A DNA stretch of 64,000 nt, taken from assembly GCF_035304305.1 (NCBI RefSeq), contig NZ_DATGQG010000054.1:1-64000 (forward strand), read 5' to 3'. A program made the position numbers and the translations under genes. Shown one piece after another: positions 26,586 through 35,521 of the stretch; the stretch's first letter is position 1; the number at the start of each line of letters is the position of its first letter. Source of the stretch: Ferrovibrio sp035304305 (GTDB lineage Bacteria > Pseudomonadota > Alphaproteobacteria > Ferrovibrionales > Ferrovibrionaceae). Under the pieces are notes generated by a model. The model had not been told where the DNA came from. It worked only from the letters and a program-made list of their open reading frames with translations, and made no database searches.

Positions 26586-27536
26586 ATGCTGATCAGGCGG
26601 CGCAAGGGCTGGGAGATTCCGGAATCGCAGGCAACGCCGGAAACGGTGTTCCTGAACCGGCGGCGGCTGCTGCTCGGCATCGGAGCTGCGGGCCTCGGCG
26701 CCGCCGGCCTGGCCCAGCCGCTGCGCGCCCATACCGCGCCGGACCTGTATCCCGCCAGGCGCAATCCGGCTTACGAGGCCGGCCGCGCGCTGACCGAAGA
26801 GAAGATCGCCACCAGCTACAACAATTTCTACGAATTCGGCTCCCACAAGCGGATTGCCGACGCGGCGCAGAAGCTGAACGTCAGCCCCTGGCAGGTGAAG
26901 ATCGACGGCATGGTCGCGAAGGAAATCACCATCGATGCAGAGGAACTGATCCGCAAGATGCCGGTGGAGGAGCGGGTCTACCGCCTGCGCTGCGTCGAGG
27001 CCTGGTCGATGGTGATCCCCTGGAGCGGGTTTCCGGTGAGGGCGCTGGTGGATTTCGCCCAGCCCCAGTCGGGAGCGAAATACCTGCGGATGGAAACCTT
27101 CGTGCGGCCGAAGGAAGCGGGTGGCCAGCGCCAGTTCTGGTATCCCTGGCCCTACGTCGAGGGGCTCACCATGGCCGAGGCCGCCAATGACCTTGCCTTC
27201 ATCGGCACCGGCGCCTACGGCAAGCCGATGCCGAAGCAGATGGGCGCGCCACTCAGGCTGGTCGTGCCGTGGAAATACGGCTTCAAGTCGATCAAGTCGA
27301 TCGTGCGTTTCACCTTCACCGATCAGCGGCCGAAGACCTTCTGGGAAGCGATCGGGCCGGACGAATACGGGTTCTGGGCCAATGTAAACCCGGAGGTGGC
27401 GCATCCGCGCTGGAGCCAGGCGACCGAGGAGGTGATCGGCGTCGGCAAGCGGATCCCGACGCAGATCTACAACGGCTACGGCGAGTTCGTCGCCGACCTG
27501 TACCGGGACCTGCCGGACGAGAAGCTGTTCATGTGA
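26586..27536 (+). CDS. msrP: Protein-methionine-sulfoxide reductase catalytic subunit (molybdoenzyme)
   Basis: Periplasmic molybdopterin enzyme that repairs oxidised methionines in envelope proteins. The protein has 316 residues from the chosen start, supported by AGGGAG about nine bases upstream. The N-terminal region carries a twin-arginine signal (NRRRLLLG at 24-31 with a Gly/Ala core), so it is exported folded. The molybdenum ligand is Cys136 in YRLRCVEAWSM. The usual membrane heme partner MsrQ is not next to it; the next gene is convergent glgA, whose stop codon directly abuts this one. Confidence 0.95.
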   Translation: MLIRRRKGWEIPESQATPETVFLNRRRLLLGIGAAGLGAAGLAQPLRAHTAPDLYPARRNPAYEAGRALTEEKIATSYNNFYEFGSHKRIADAAQKLNVSPWQVKIDGMVAKEITIDAEELIRKMPVEERVYRLRCVEAWSMVIPWSGFPVRALVDFAQPQSGAKYLRMETFVRPKEAGGQRQFWYPWPYVEGLTMAEAANDLAFIGTGAYGKPMPKQMGAPLRLVVPWKYGFKSIKSIVRFTFTDQRPKTFWEAIGPDEYGFWANVNPEVAHPRWSQATEEVIGVGKRIPTQIYNGYGEFVADLYRDLPDEKLFM

Positions 27537-29009
27537 TCAGGCAACCCCGGCCCGGTAGAGCATGGAATACTGCAAGGCCGAGTCCGTCCAGCTGAAGGCC
27601 TGCGACATGGCGGAGCGCCGCATCTGGCCGATCTTGCGCGTCGAGCGATAGGTGGCAAGGCCACGCCCGATCGCCTCGACCAGTCCGCGCAGGCTGTAAT
27701 CCTCGAACAGGAAACCGGTCAGCCCGTCGGCGACCGTTTCGGCCAGGCCGCCGGTCTTGTGGGCAATCGGCAGCGAACCGCATTTCTGCGCATACATCTG
27801 CGCCAGTCCGCAGGGTTCGAAGCGCGAGGGCATGAGCAGGAAGTCGCTGCCGGCAAACACGCGGCGCGCCTCGCGGTCGTCGAAGCCGATCCTCACCCCG
27901 ACCGCGCCGGGATACCGCGCGCCGAGATCGGCGATGGCATGCTCGAAATCGGATTCGCCCCGCCCCGTCACCACCAGCTGGCCGCCGTTCCTCACGATGG
28001 CATCTGCGGCCTCGATGGCGAGATCGGTACCTTTCTGCCGCACCAGCCGGGATACGATGGCAAAGAGCGGCCCGCGCGAGACGGCGAGGCCGAAATCCCG
28101 GCGCACCTGCGCCGCATTGCGGCTTTTCCAGCGCGACAGGTCGAAGCGTCCGGACTGCGCCTCCAGGGTCGGATCCCAGCTTTCGTCGATGCCGTTCAGG
28201 ATGCCGCTGAGCCGGCCCTGCGCCGAGCGGAGCTTCAGCAGCCCGTCAAGGCCATGACCGTGTTCGGGACGGGTGATCTCCTCGGCATAGGTGGAGCTCA
28301 CCGTGGTGATCTGGGACGCGTAGTAGAGGCCGGCCTTGAGGAAGGACCACTGGCCGTAGAACTCGACGCCATCCATCCGGAATGCTTCCCAGGGAATCCC
28401 CAGCGCCTCTAGGCGGGAGGGACTGAACACGCCGTGATAGGCAAGGTTGTGCACGGTCAGCAGCGTCGGCACGTTCAGCCTGCGCCAGGCGACATAGCCG
28501 GCCGCCAGCGCCGTCGGCCAGTCATTCAGATGCAGATGGTCCGGTTTCCAGTCCGGATCGGCGATGCCGGCCGCAAGATCGGCCGCCGCGGCGCTGAGCC
28601 TGCCGAAGCGGATGTCGTTGTCCGGCCAGTCCTGTCCGTGGCTGTCGCAGTAGGGTGAGCCGCCGCGGTCATACAGGCTGGAATTCAGGACGACGTAGAT
28701 GGTCAGCCCGTCGGGCGTCTGAAGCCGGCCCAGCTTCGCCCCGGGAATGCCATTCACCGGCGGCAACTCGCTGATCACCGGGATAAAGCGATGCTTTTCC
28801 AGTACCGGGCGATAACCGGGAATCAGGATGCGCACATCGCAGAAGCTCTGCAGCGCCCGGGGCAAAGCGGCGGCTACCTCGCCCAGCCCGCCGGCCTTGG
28901 CATAGTCCGCCAGCTCGGGCGTGACATACAGCACTCTCGGCCCCGGACCGGATGGTGTCGTCCGGTCGGGGTCGGGCGCCGCTGGCGGCGTAATCCGTTC
29001 GAAAAGCAT
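27537..29009 (-). CDS. glgA: Glycogen synthase
   Basis: GT5 family enzyme extending alpha-1,4-glucan from ADP-glucose. The protein has 490 residues. The ADP-glucose-binding KAGGLGE motif starts at Lys38, with HLNDWPTAL and the C-terminal catalytic MPSRFEPCGLAQMYAQ followed by TGGLAETV. The N-terminus has about 23 extra Pro-rich residues before the first strand. It stands alone: no glgB, glgC, glgX or glgP is within the window. Its stop TGA and the msrP stop form the palindrome TGATCA. Confidence 0.93.
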   Translation of the reverse strand: MLFERITPPAAPDPDRTTPSGPGPRVLYVTPELADYAKAGGLGEVAAALPRALQSFCDVRILIPGYRPVLEKHRFIPVISELPPVNGIPGAKLGRLQTPDGLTIYVVLNSSLYDRGGSPYCDSHGQDWPDNDIRFGRLSAAAADLAAGIADPDWKPDHLHLNDWPTALAAGYVAWRRLNVPTLLTVHNLAYHGVFSPSRLEALGIPWEAFRMDGVEFYGQWSFLKAGLYYASQITTVSSTYAEEITRPEHGHGLDGLLKLRSAQGRLSGILNGIDESWDPTLEAQSGRFDLSRWKSRNAAQVRRDFGLAVSRGPLFAIVSRLVRQKGTDLAIEAADAIVRNGGQLVVTGRGESDFEHAIADLGARYPGAVGVRIGFDDREARRVFAGSDFLLMPSRFEPCGLAQMYAQKCGSLPIAHKTGGLAETVADGLTGFLFEDYSLRGLVEAIGRGLATYRSTRKIGQMRRSAMSQAFSWTDSALQYSMLYRAGVA

Positions 29010-29044
29010 GTTGAGCGACCGCTTGGGAGGCAGAGCGGCTTCTC

Positions 29045-29067
29045 AACCCGGAACACCCTTCCGGGTT
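29045..29067 (-). terminator. Inverted repeat between the RND permease end and glgA start
   Basis: A perfect 9-bp stem AACCCGGAA/TTCCGGGTT with a CACCC loop lies after glgA's start region and before the end of the RND permease gene. No T-run follows on either strand, so it is not a classical intrinsic terminator. It may stabilise or protect the 3' end of the RND mRNA. Confidence 0.35.
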
Positions 29068-29098
29068 CCCGGTGATGACGGATCGGGCGGAGGCCGCG

Positions 29099-32000
29099 CT
29101 ATTCGGCCGGATGCGCCGCCGGTGCCTGGTCGCCGGCCGTGGCCGCGCGGCGCTCCCGCGCGATCAGGGTATAGGCGGTCGGCACCACGAAGAGGGTCAG
29201 CAGCGTGCCAAGCAGCAGGCCGCCGACGATGACCAGGCCGATCTGGTTGCGGCTTTCCGCGCCTGCACCGACCGCCATGGCCAGCGGCAGCGCGCCCAGC
29301 ACCATGGCCGCCGTGGTCATCAGGATCGGCCGCAGACGCAGGGAGGCCGCCTCGATCACCGCCTCGAGCCGGCTGCGCCCCTGCTCCTGCAGCTGGTTGG
29401 CGAATTCCACGATCAGGATGCCGTTCTTGGTGATCAGTCCGACCAGCGTCACCAGTCCGACCTGGCTGTAGATGTTCATGGTGCCGCCGCCGAGCTTCAG
29501 CGCCAGCAGCGCGCCGGTCATCGACAGAGGAACGGTGAGCATGATGATGAAGGGGTCGATGAAGCTCTCGAACTGGGCCGCCAGCACCAGATAGATGAAC
29601 AGCAGCGCCAGGATGAAGGTGAACAGGATGTCGCCGGATGCCTGCATGAACTCGCGCGACTGGCCGTTGTAGTCGATCTGCACGCTGGACGGCAGCACGC
29701 GCCGCGCAGCCTCCTCCAGCGCCGCCAGCGCCTCGCCCGAGGAATAGCCGGGCGCGACGTTGGCGGTGATGTCGGCAGCGCGCAGCTGGCTCATGCGCGT
29801 CAGTTCGCGCGCCGTCAGCGACTCGCGCACTTCCACCAGGTTGGACAGCTGGATCATCTGGCCGCTGCTGCCGCGCACGTAGATCTTCGACAGATCCTCC
29901 GGATTGGTGCGCTCGACATCGGCGACCTGGACGATCACGTCATACTGCTTGCCGTTCTGCTTGAAGCGCGTGACCTGCCGGCCGCCCAGCATGGTTTCCA
30001 GCGTACGACCGATGGCGTCGACCTCGATGCCGACATCCGCCGCCTTGTCGCGGTTCACCGACACCTTGATTTCGGGCTTGTTGAGCTTCAGGCGGGTATC
30101 GAGATTGCTGAGCGCCGGCGACTTCGAGGCTTCGGCCAGGACCAGGCCGACCATCCGGTTCAGCTCGTCATAATCGACACTTGCCTGGATCACGATCCAG
30201 ACCGGCGGAGACCGCAGGTTCTGGCCGAGCGACGGCGGATTGTTGACGAAGCCCTGCACGCCGGCGAATTCGCGGAATTTCGGCGTCAGCTCCTCGACGA
30301 TCTGCTGCTGCTTGCGATCACGCTGGTCCCAGTGGATCAGGCGGGTGAACGACACGCCCTGCGACACGATGGGATTGCCGGCGACGACGAAGCGCGCCTG
30401 CGCCTCGGGAACCGTCCCCATCAGCTCTTCAACCTGGCGCGCATAGCGCTCCATGTAGTTGATGGTGGCGCCTTCGGGGCCGTTGAAACTGCCGATAATG
30501 GTGCCGCGGTCTTCCACCGGCGACAGTTCCGGCTTCAGGCCGGTGAACAGGAAATAGCTGCCGCCGGCGAACACCACGCCGACCAGGATGACCAGCAGCC
30601 GCGCCTTCAGCGACACCCGCAGCAGCCTGGAATAACCCGCGGTCAGCCCGTTGAGCGCATTCTCGACGAGATTGAACAGCCGGCCGTGCTTCGCCTCATG
30701 CTTGAGCATGCGCCCGCACATCATCGGGCTCAGGGTCAGCGCGACGAAACCGGAGACCAGCACGGCACCGGCCAGCGCCCACGCGAATTCGGTGAACAGC
30801 CGGCCGGTCGTGCCGCTCATGAAGCCGATCGGCGCATAGACCGCCGCCAGGGTCAGCGTCATCGCGACGACCGCAAACCCGATTTCCTTGGCGCCCTTGA
30901 AGGCCGCCTGCAGCGGCGGCATGCCCTCCTCAATGTGGCGGTAGATGTTCTCCAGCACCACGATGGCGTCGTCGACCACGAGGCCGATCGCCAGCACCAT
31001 CGCCAGCAGGGTCAGCGTGTTCACCGTGAAACCCAGCGCGTACATGATCGCGAAGGCACCCAGCAGCGAGGCGGGAATGGTGACGACCGGGATCAGCGTG
31101 GCGCGCAGGTTGCGCAGGAACAGGAATACCACGGCAACGACCAGCAGCACGGCCTCGCCGATGGTGCGGTAGACGGAATCGATGGAGGCGCGGATGAAAA
31201 TCGAGGTGTCGTAGGCAATCTCGGCACGCATGCCTTCCGGCAGGCTTTCCAGGATTCCTGGCAGGGCCTCGCGCACCCCGGCCGAAATATCGAGCGGATT
31301 GGCCACCGCCTGCTTCACCACGCCGATGGAAACGGCGGGCTTGCCGTTGAAGCGGACGCTGACGCGCTCGTCGAGCGGACCGACCTCGACGCGCGCGACA
31401 TCGCGCATCCGGACCGGATAGCCGTTCACCTCGCGGATGATGATGGCGCCGAACTGTTCGGGGGTGCGCAGGTCGGTCTCCGACAGCACCGTGAATTCCA
31501 TGTCGCGGCTCTCTATGCGGCCGGACGGAACCTCGACATTCTGCCTGCGCAGCGCGCCCTCGACATCCTGCGGCGTCAGATTGTAGGCCGCCAGGCGCGC
31601 GGCATCGAGCCAGATGCGCATGGCATAGCGGCGTTCGCCGAAGATCCGCGCTTCCGCCACGCCGCTGATCGACTGCAGCCGGTCCTTCACATAGCGGTCG
31701 GCGAAGTCGGTCAGCTCCATCGGCGAATGGCGGTCCGAGGAAAAGGCGATGTAAAGAACCGGCTGCGCATCGGCCTCGATCTTCGACACGATCGGCTCGT
31801 CGATCTCGTCGGGCAGCTTGCCGCGCACGCGGCTGACGCGGTCGCGCACGTCGTTGGCGGTGGATTCCGCGTCGCGCGACAGCTTGAATCGCACGACCAC
31901 CAGGCTCCGCTCCGGACGGGTGATGGAACGGACGAAATCGATGCCTTCGATGCCGGCGATCGATTCCTCCAGCACGCGGGTCACCTGGCTTTCGATGACC

Positions 32001-32170
32001 TCGGCGCTGGCGCCGCGATACAGCGTCTCCACCAGCACCACCGGCGGATCGATATTCGGGTATTCGCGGACCGTGAGGCGCGTGAAAGCCACCAGGCCGA
32101 CCAGCACCACGACGAGACTGAGCACCGTCGCGAAGACCGGACGGCGGATGCAGAGATCGGAAATGACCAT
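29099..32170 (-). CDS. RND efflux transporter permease (HAE-1 type)
   Basis: Inner-membrane proton/drug antiporter of 1023 residues, the full AcrB/MexB-like length. It has an N-terminal span followed by the porter domain, then a block of spans with the proton-relay pair Asp400-Asp401 in GLVVDDAIVVLENIYRH. The duplicated second half contains its own periplasmic loop and a closing run of helices (LVTLVGLITKNGILIVEFANQL). It is three bases downstream of its adaptor gene. No outer-membrane TolC-like channel is encoded here, so a shared channel is likely. Substrates are unknown. Confidence 0.95.
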   Translation of the reverse strand: MVISDLCIRRPVFATVLSLVVVLVGLVAFTRLTVREYPNIDPPVVLVETLYRGASAEVIESQVTRVLEESIAGIEGIDFVRSITRPERSLVVVRFKLSRDAESTANDVRDRVSRVRGKLPDEIDEPIVSKIEADAQPVLYIAFSSDRHSPMELTDFADRYVKDRLQSISGVAEARIFGERRYAMRIWLDAARLAAYNLTPQDVEGALRRQNVEVPSGRIESRDMEFTVLSETDLRTPEQFGAIIIREVNGYPVRMRDVARVEVGPLDERVSVRFNGKPAVSIGVVKQAVANPLDISAGVREALPGILESLPEGMRAEIAYDTSIFIRASIDSVYRTIGEAVLLVVAVVFLFLRNLRATLIPVVTIPASLLGAFAIMYALGFTVNTLTLLAMVLAIGLVVDDAIVVLENIYRHIEEGMPPLQAAFKGAKEIGFAVVAMTLTLAAVYAPIGFMSGTTGRLFTEFAWALAGAVLVSGFVALTLSPMMCGRMLKHEAKHGRLFNLVENALNGLTAGYSRLLRVSLKARLLVILVGVVFAGGSYFLFTGLKPELSPVEDRGTIIGSFNGPEGATINYMERYARQVEELMGTVPEAQARFVVAGNPIVSQGVSFTRLIHWDQRDRKQQQIVEELTPKFREFAGVQGFVNNPPSLGQNLRSPPVWIVIQASVDYDELNRMVGLVLAEASKSPALSNLDTRLKLNKPEIKVSVNRDKAADVGIEVDAIGRTLETMLGGRQVTRFKQNGKQYDVIVQVADVERTNPEDLSKIYVRGSSGQMIQLSNLVEVRESLTARELTRMSQLRAADITANVAPGYSSGEALAALEEAARRVLPSSVQIDYNGQSREFMQASGDILFTFILALLFIYLVLAAQFESFIDPFIIMLTVPLSMTGALLALKLGGGTMNIYSQVGLVTLVGLITKNGILIVEFANQLQEQGRSRLEAVIEAASLRLRPILMTTAAMVLGALPLAMAVGAGAESRNQIGLVIVGGLLLGTLLTLFVVPTAYTLIARERRAATAGDQAPAAHPAE

Positions 32171-32173
32171 GTG

Positions 32174-33274
32174 TTACGTTCCCCCGACCGCCGCGGCCCT
32201 GACGTATTGTCCATCGCGCAGCTTCTGGCCGCCTTCGGCAACGATGCGGTCGTCCGACTGCAGGCCGTCGAGGATTTCCACCGAACCGCCGCGCCGCAGC
32301 CCGAGCTTCACCTTCGTCTGGACCGCCTTGCCGTCTACCACGCGATAGACGAAGAATTCGGCGCCCACCGGATTGAGCGCCGTCTCGGGCACCAGGACGG
32401 CATTGGCGCGCTCTTCCACGATCAGAGTGACGCGGGCGAACATGCCCGGCCGCAGCTGGCGATCGGGATTGGGCAGGCGGGCACGCAGGATGGCCGCGCG
32501 CCCGTTGGGGTCAAAGGCGGGATCGATGGCATAGACGCGACCATCGAACTCGGCCCCGCCCATCGCATCGACGCGCACGCGGATCGCCTGGTTCGGCGCG
32601 ATCAGGCGGGCATGGACCTCAGGGATGCGGAAATCGACCTTCAGCTGATCCAGGCTTTCGATATTCACCATGGCCTGGCCGGGATTGACGTAGTCGCCCA
32701 CGCTGATCTGCCGCAGGCCCATTACGCCATCGAACGGCGCGTTGATGGTGCTCTTGTCCAGCACGGCCTGGGCCAGCGCCAGCGCGGCCTCGTCGGTGGC
32801 GAGCTTGGCGAGGGCTTCCTCATGCGCCCGCTGCGTGCCGGCGCCCTTGCCGTAGAGTTCCCGCGCGCGCTCGTAATTGGCGCGGCTCAGCGCGATGCTC
32901 GCCCTGGCCTGGTTCACCTGCGCGCGCGCGATCGTGGAGTCCAGCCGCACCAGCGGGGCGCCGCGCTTCACCGGCTGGCCCTCGTCGAACAGGATTTCGG
33001 TAACACGCCCGGCAATCTCGGGCCGCAGGATGACGGATTCATCCGACAGCAGGCTGCCCACAGCCTCGATCTGCTGCCGCACCTGACCCGTGGAGACGGG
33101 GCGGATCGCAACCGGAATCGGGGCCTGCTGGCTGCCCAGCTGGGCGGCGGGGGAATTCGGCGCCGACGCATTGGCGCCCGGGGCAAGCCTGGCCTGCAGT
33201 TCCGCACCATAAAACCAGCCGACGGCGCCAAGAACCAACACCGCGGCGACACCCAAACCGAGAGCCTTCTTCAT
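32174..33274 (-). CDS. RND efflux periplasmic adaptor (MFP family)
   Basis: A 366-residue adaptor linking the permease to an outer-membrane channel. It has an N-terminal membrane anchor or uncleaved signal (ALGLGVAAVLVLGAVGWFYG), a lipoyl/barrel-sandwich domain (ILRPEIAGRVTEILFDEGQPVKRG), an alpha hairpin of about residues 110-170, and a C-terminal beta-barrel (LRPGMFARVTLIVEERANAVLVPETAL). It is the first gene of the pump operon and divergent from the TetR gene, which probably represses it. Confidence 0.93.
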   Translation of the reverse strand: MKKALGLGVAAVLVLGAVGWFYGAELQARLAPGANASAPNSPAAQLGSQQAPIPVAIRPVSTGQVRQQIEAVGSLLSDESVILRPEIAGRVTEILFDEGQPVKRGAPLVRLDSTIARAQVNQARASIALSRANYERARELYGKGAGTQRAHEEALAKLATDEAALALAQAVLDKSTINAPFDGVMGLRQISVGDYVNPGQAMVNIESLDQLKVDFRIPEVHARLIAPNQAIRVRVDAMGGAEFDGRVYAIDPAFDPNGRAAILRARLPNPDRQLRPGMFARVTLIVEERANAVLVPETALNPVGAEFFVYRVVDGKAVQTKVKLGLRRGGSVEILDGLQSDDRIVAEGGQKLRDGQYVRAAAVGGT

Positions 33275-33329
33275 ACCCGCCTGCCTGTGACGTGACCCTC
33301 CTTAAGCTGGGAGGTGCAGCGGCAATATC

Positions 33330-33335
33330 TATACT
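33330..33335 (+). promoter_or_regulatory. Candidate -10 element and operator region of the tetR gene
   Basis: TATACT (33330-33335) lies 14 bases before the chosen ATG. It sits inside CTATACTGTAG (33329-33339), an imperfect palindrome matching at 8 of 11 positions. A dimeric TetR protein bound here would cover the gap to the efflux operon. No good -35 is seen. Confidence 0.3.
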
Positions 33336-33349
33336 GTAGGGTTCAGAAA

Positions 33350-34021
33350 ATGGGAAAGCGAAAAGCAACGGGGACGGATAAAGAAAGGGCGGCGGCGAAA
33401 CCGCAGAGAGCGCTCCGCCGCGGCCGGCCTGCGGACATCCGCAAACGGGCCGAGATCCTGGCTGCCGCGACCGAGATCTTCCTCGACCAAGGTTACGCTG
33501 CCGGCATGGACCTGATCGCGCGCCGCGCCGGGGTCTCCAAGGTGACGGTTTATGCCCATTTTTCCAGCAAGGCGGCGCTGTTCGGCGCCATCATCGAGGA
33601 GCTGGCGGGCCGGCTGACCCGCGGCATCGAACGCCTGGCGCTGGACAACCTGCCGCCGGAACAGGCGCTCCAGGAGGTGGGGCGCGCCTATCTCACCCTT
33701 GCCCTCGCGCCGAGCTCTCTGGCACTGCACCGGCTGATCGTCGCCGAAGCAGCGCGGAATCCCGCGCTCGGCCGGCTCATCTTCGCCAGCGGCCCGCGCT
33801 CCATCATCGATACGCTCGGGTGCTACCTGCAATCGCGGCCGGAACTGCGGATTGCCGATCCCACCCTGGCGGCCGAACAGTTCCTCGGCATGGTGCTCGG
33901 GCACCAGCAGCTCGGATTGCTGCTCACCGCCAAGCCGGCCGCAATGGCGCGACGCGAGATCGAGTCACGCGTGGCCAACGCGGTGAAGCTCTTCCTGCGC
34001 GGCTGCGGCAGGGCATCCTAG
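33350..34021 (+). CDS. TetR family transcriptional regulator
   Basis: A 223-residue regulator. A basic 25-residue tail precedes the TetR helix-turn-helix at about residues 53-72 (MDLIARRAGVSKVTVYAHFS). The C-terminal ligand-binding part is typical in size (LALHRLIVAEAARNP, then LEQFLGMVLGH-like). I chose ATG 33350 over the GTG at 33314 because the only good -10 element lies between them. It is divergent from the RND adaptor, so local repression of the pump is the likely role. Confidence 0.9.
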   Translation: MGKRKATGTDKERAAAKPQRALRRGRPADIRKRAEILAAATEIFLDQGYAAGMDLIARRAGVSKVTVYAHFSSKAALFGAIIEELAGRLTRGIERLALDNLPPEQALQEVGRAYLTLALAPSSLALHRLIVAEAARNPALGRLIFASGPRSIIDTLGCYLQSRPELRIADPTLAAEQFLGMVLGHQQLGLLLTAKPAAMARREIESRVANAVKLFLRGCGRAS

Positions 34022-34094
34022 ACGCTTGGAATTCACGCTGGTTTTCTGAGCTTAATCAGCGGGCGGAAAGTTGGCGCCATTGTCCGGGGAAGAA

Positions 34095-34168
34095 TGGCTG
34101 GGGGACTAGGATTCGAACCTAGACAACCAGAGTCAGAGTCTGGGGTCCTACCGTTAGACGATCCCCCA
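34095..34168 (-). tRNA. tRNA-Gln (anticodon CTG)
   Basis: The 74-base cloverleaf reads on the minus strand. The acceptor stem TGGGGGA pairs with TCCCCCA and carries an encoded CCA end. The D arm is GTC..GAC. The anticodon stem CCAGA/TCTGG has loop CTCTGAC with anticodon CTG (codon CAG). The T arm holds GGTTCGAATCC. All stems pair, so the gene looks functional. Confidence 0.95.
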
Positions 34169-34231
34169 GCAGGGATCGGGCGGGATATAGCTTGCCGTCG
34201 CGGCCTTTGCAACCCCTCGCCTCCCGGCTTC

Positions 34232-35521
34232 TTAGCGCCTGAAAAGGCTGAAGATTTCCAGATGCGGCGACCAGCGGAACTGGTCGATCGGCACCGCCGT
34301 CTCAAGCCGCCAGCCGGCATCGGCGAGGATGCGGGCATCGCGGGCGAAGCTGCTGGCATCGCAGGCGATCATCACCACGATCCCCGGCGCCATGTCCCGG
34401 CGGGCGGCCTCGGCCAGCTGTTCGGCCTGCGCCCGGGCACCGGCCCGTGGCGGATCCAGCAGCACCGCGTCCAGCTTCCTGAACTCCGCCGGCATCAGAG
34501 GCCGGCGCTCCAGATCGCGCGCCTCGGCGGTGAGCTTCCCCGGCAGTTTCGCCGCCTGCACCGCCGCATTCAGCGCCGCGATCGCCGGCTGGTCGGCATC
34601 GGCGGCCAGCACCGCCTTGCCCTGCGCGGCCAGCCGCAGCGCGAAGGCGCCGCAGCCGGAGAAAAGATCGGCGACGCGTCTGGCATCCTTCAGCGCATCG
34701 AGCGCCAGATCCGCCATCGCCCGTTCGGCCTCGGCACTGGCCTGCAGGAAACCGCCGGGAGCGAGCGTCACCGGCACATCGCCGAACCGGACCAGCGGCG
34801 CGCGCTCGCCCAGATACAGCAGCTCCGGCTCGCTGCGCGGATCGAAGCGCCAGCTCAGGCGCGCCAGCCCCATGGCCTTGGCCGCGCGGCTCAGTCCGAT
34901 GCGCTCCTGCACGCGCATTTTCAGCTTGCCGGTGATCACGGCATCGATGCCGGTTTCCGTATCGGTCAGCCTGAGATCGACGGCCCAGCCATCGCCCAGC
35001 ACGGGCATCAGCGCCTCGCGGAAAGCCGGCAGTTTCTGCAGCAGTGCCGTCCGCAGCACGGCGCATTCGGCAAGATCGACGATGCGGCGGCTGGCGGCTT
35101 CGTGGAAACCGAGCAGCAGCCGGTCCTTCACGCGGCGCACGATGAATTCGGCCCGGCGGCGCGAGGCATCGGGCACGGCAACCAGATCCTCCACCGGCGG
35201 ATCATCGAAACCGCGGCGCCGGAGGGCGGCCACAAGCTTGTCGCGCTTCCACGCGCGGTAGGGTGCATCGGCCCAGTGCTGCAGCGAACAGCCGCCGCAG
35301 AGATGGAAATGTCCGCAGGGCGGCTCGACGCGATCGGGTCCCGCTTCCTCGAGCACGCTGATTTGCGCGGCGAAACCGTCGCCCCGCGGCTCGCCGACCC
35401 GGGCGGCCACGCGGTCGCCCGGCACGGTGTAGGGGATGTAGTAGCGCTCGCCGTTCTTCACGAGCACGCCATGCCCCTGCCCGCCCATCCGCTCGATCAC
35501 GCCTTCGACATCACGCGTCAC
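34232..35521 (-). CDS. 23S rRNA (uracil-C5)-methyltransferase, RlmD/TrmA type
   Basis: A 429-residue SAM enzyme with an N-terminal TRAM-like barrel (residues 1-60). An iron-sulfur cluster motif follows with Cys69, Cys75 and Cys78 (CGHFHLCGGC) plus a fourth Cys near 172 (LAECAVL). The C-terminal Rossmann domain contains ADLFSGCGAFALRLA, LDPPRAGA and the catalytic Cys387 in MIACDASSFARD. The target uracil cannot be fixed from sequence alone (RlmC, RlmD or TrmA class). Its start overlaps the end of tlyA by 11 bases. Confidence 0.88.
   Translation of the reverse strand: MTRDVEGVIERMGGQGHGVLVKNGERYYIPYTVPGDRVAARVGEPRGDGFAAQISVLEEAGPDRVEPPCGHFHLCGGCSLQHWADAPYRAWKRDKLVAALRRRGFDDPPVEDLVAVPDASRRRAEFIVRRVKDRLLLGFHEAASRRIVDLAECAVLRTALLQKLPAFREALMPVLGDGWAVDLRLTDTETGIDAVITGKLKMRVQERIGLSRAAKAMGLARLSWRFDPRSEPELLYLGERAPLVRFGDVPVTLAPGGFLQASAEAERAMADLALDALKDARRVADLFSGCGAFALRLAAQGKAVLAADADQPAIAALNAAVQAAKLPGKLTAEARDLERRPLMPAEFRKLDAVLLDPPRAGARAQAEQLAEAARRDMAPGIVVMIACDASSFARDARILADAGWRLETAVPIDQFRWSPHLEIFSLFRR

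Noticed and set aside
29072..33295. A 1407-codon open frame on the plus strand opposite the RND efflux genes
   Set aside because: High-GC third-position bias leaves the antisense frame open. Its translation has no recognisable domain and is rich in His/Arg/Asp, as expected of a shadow frame. The sense genes are complete and well conserved.
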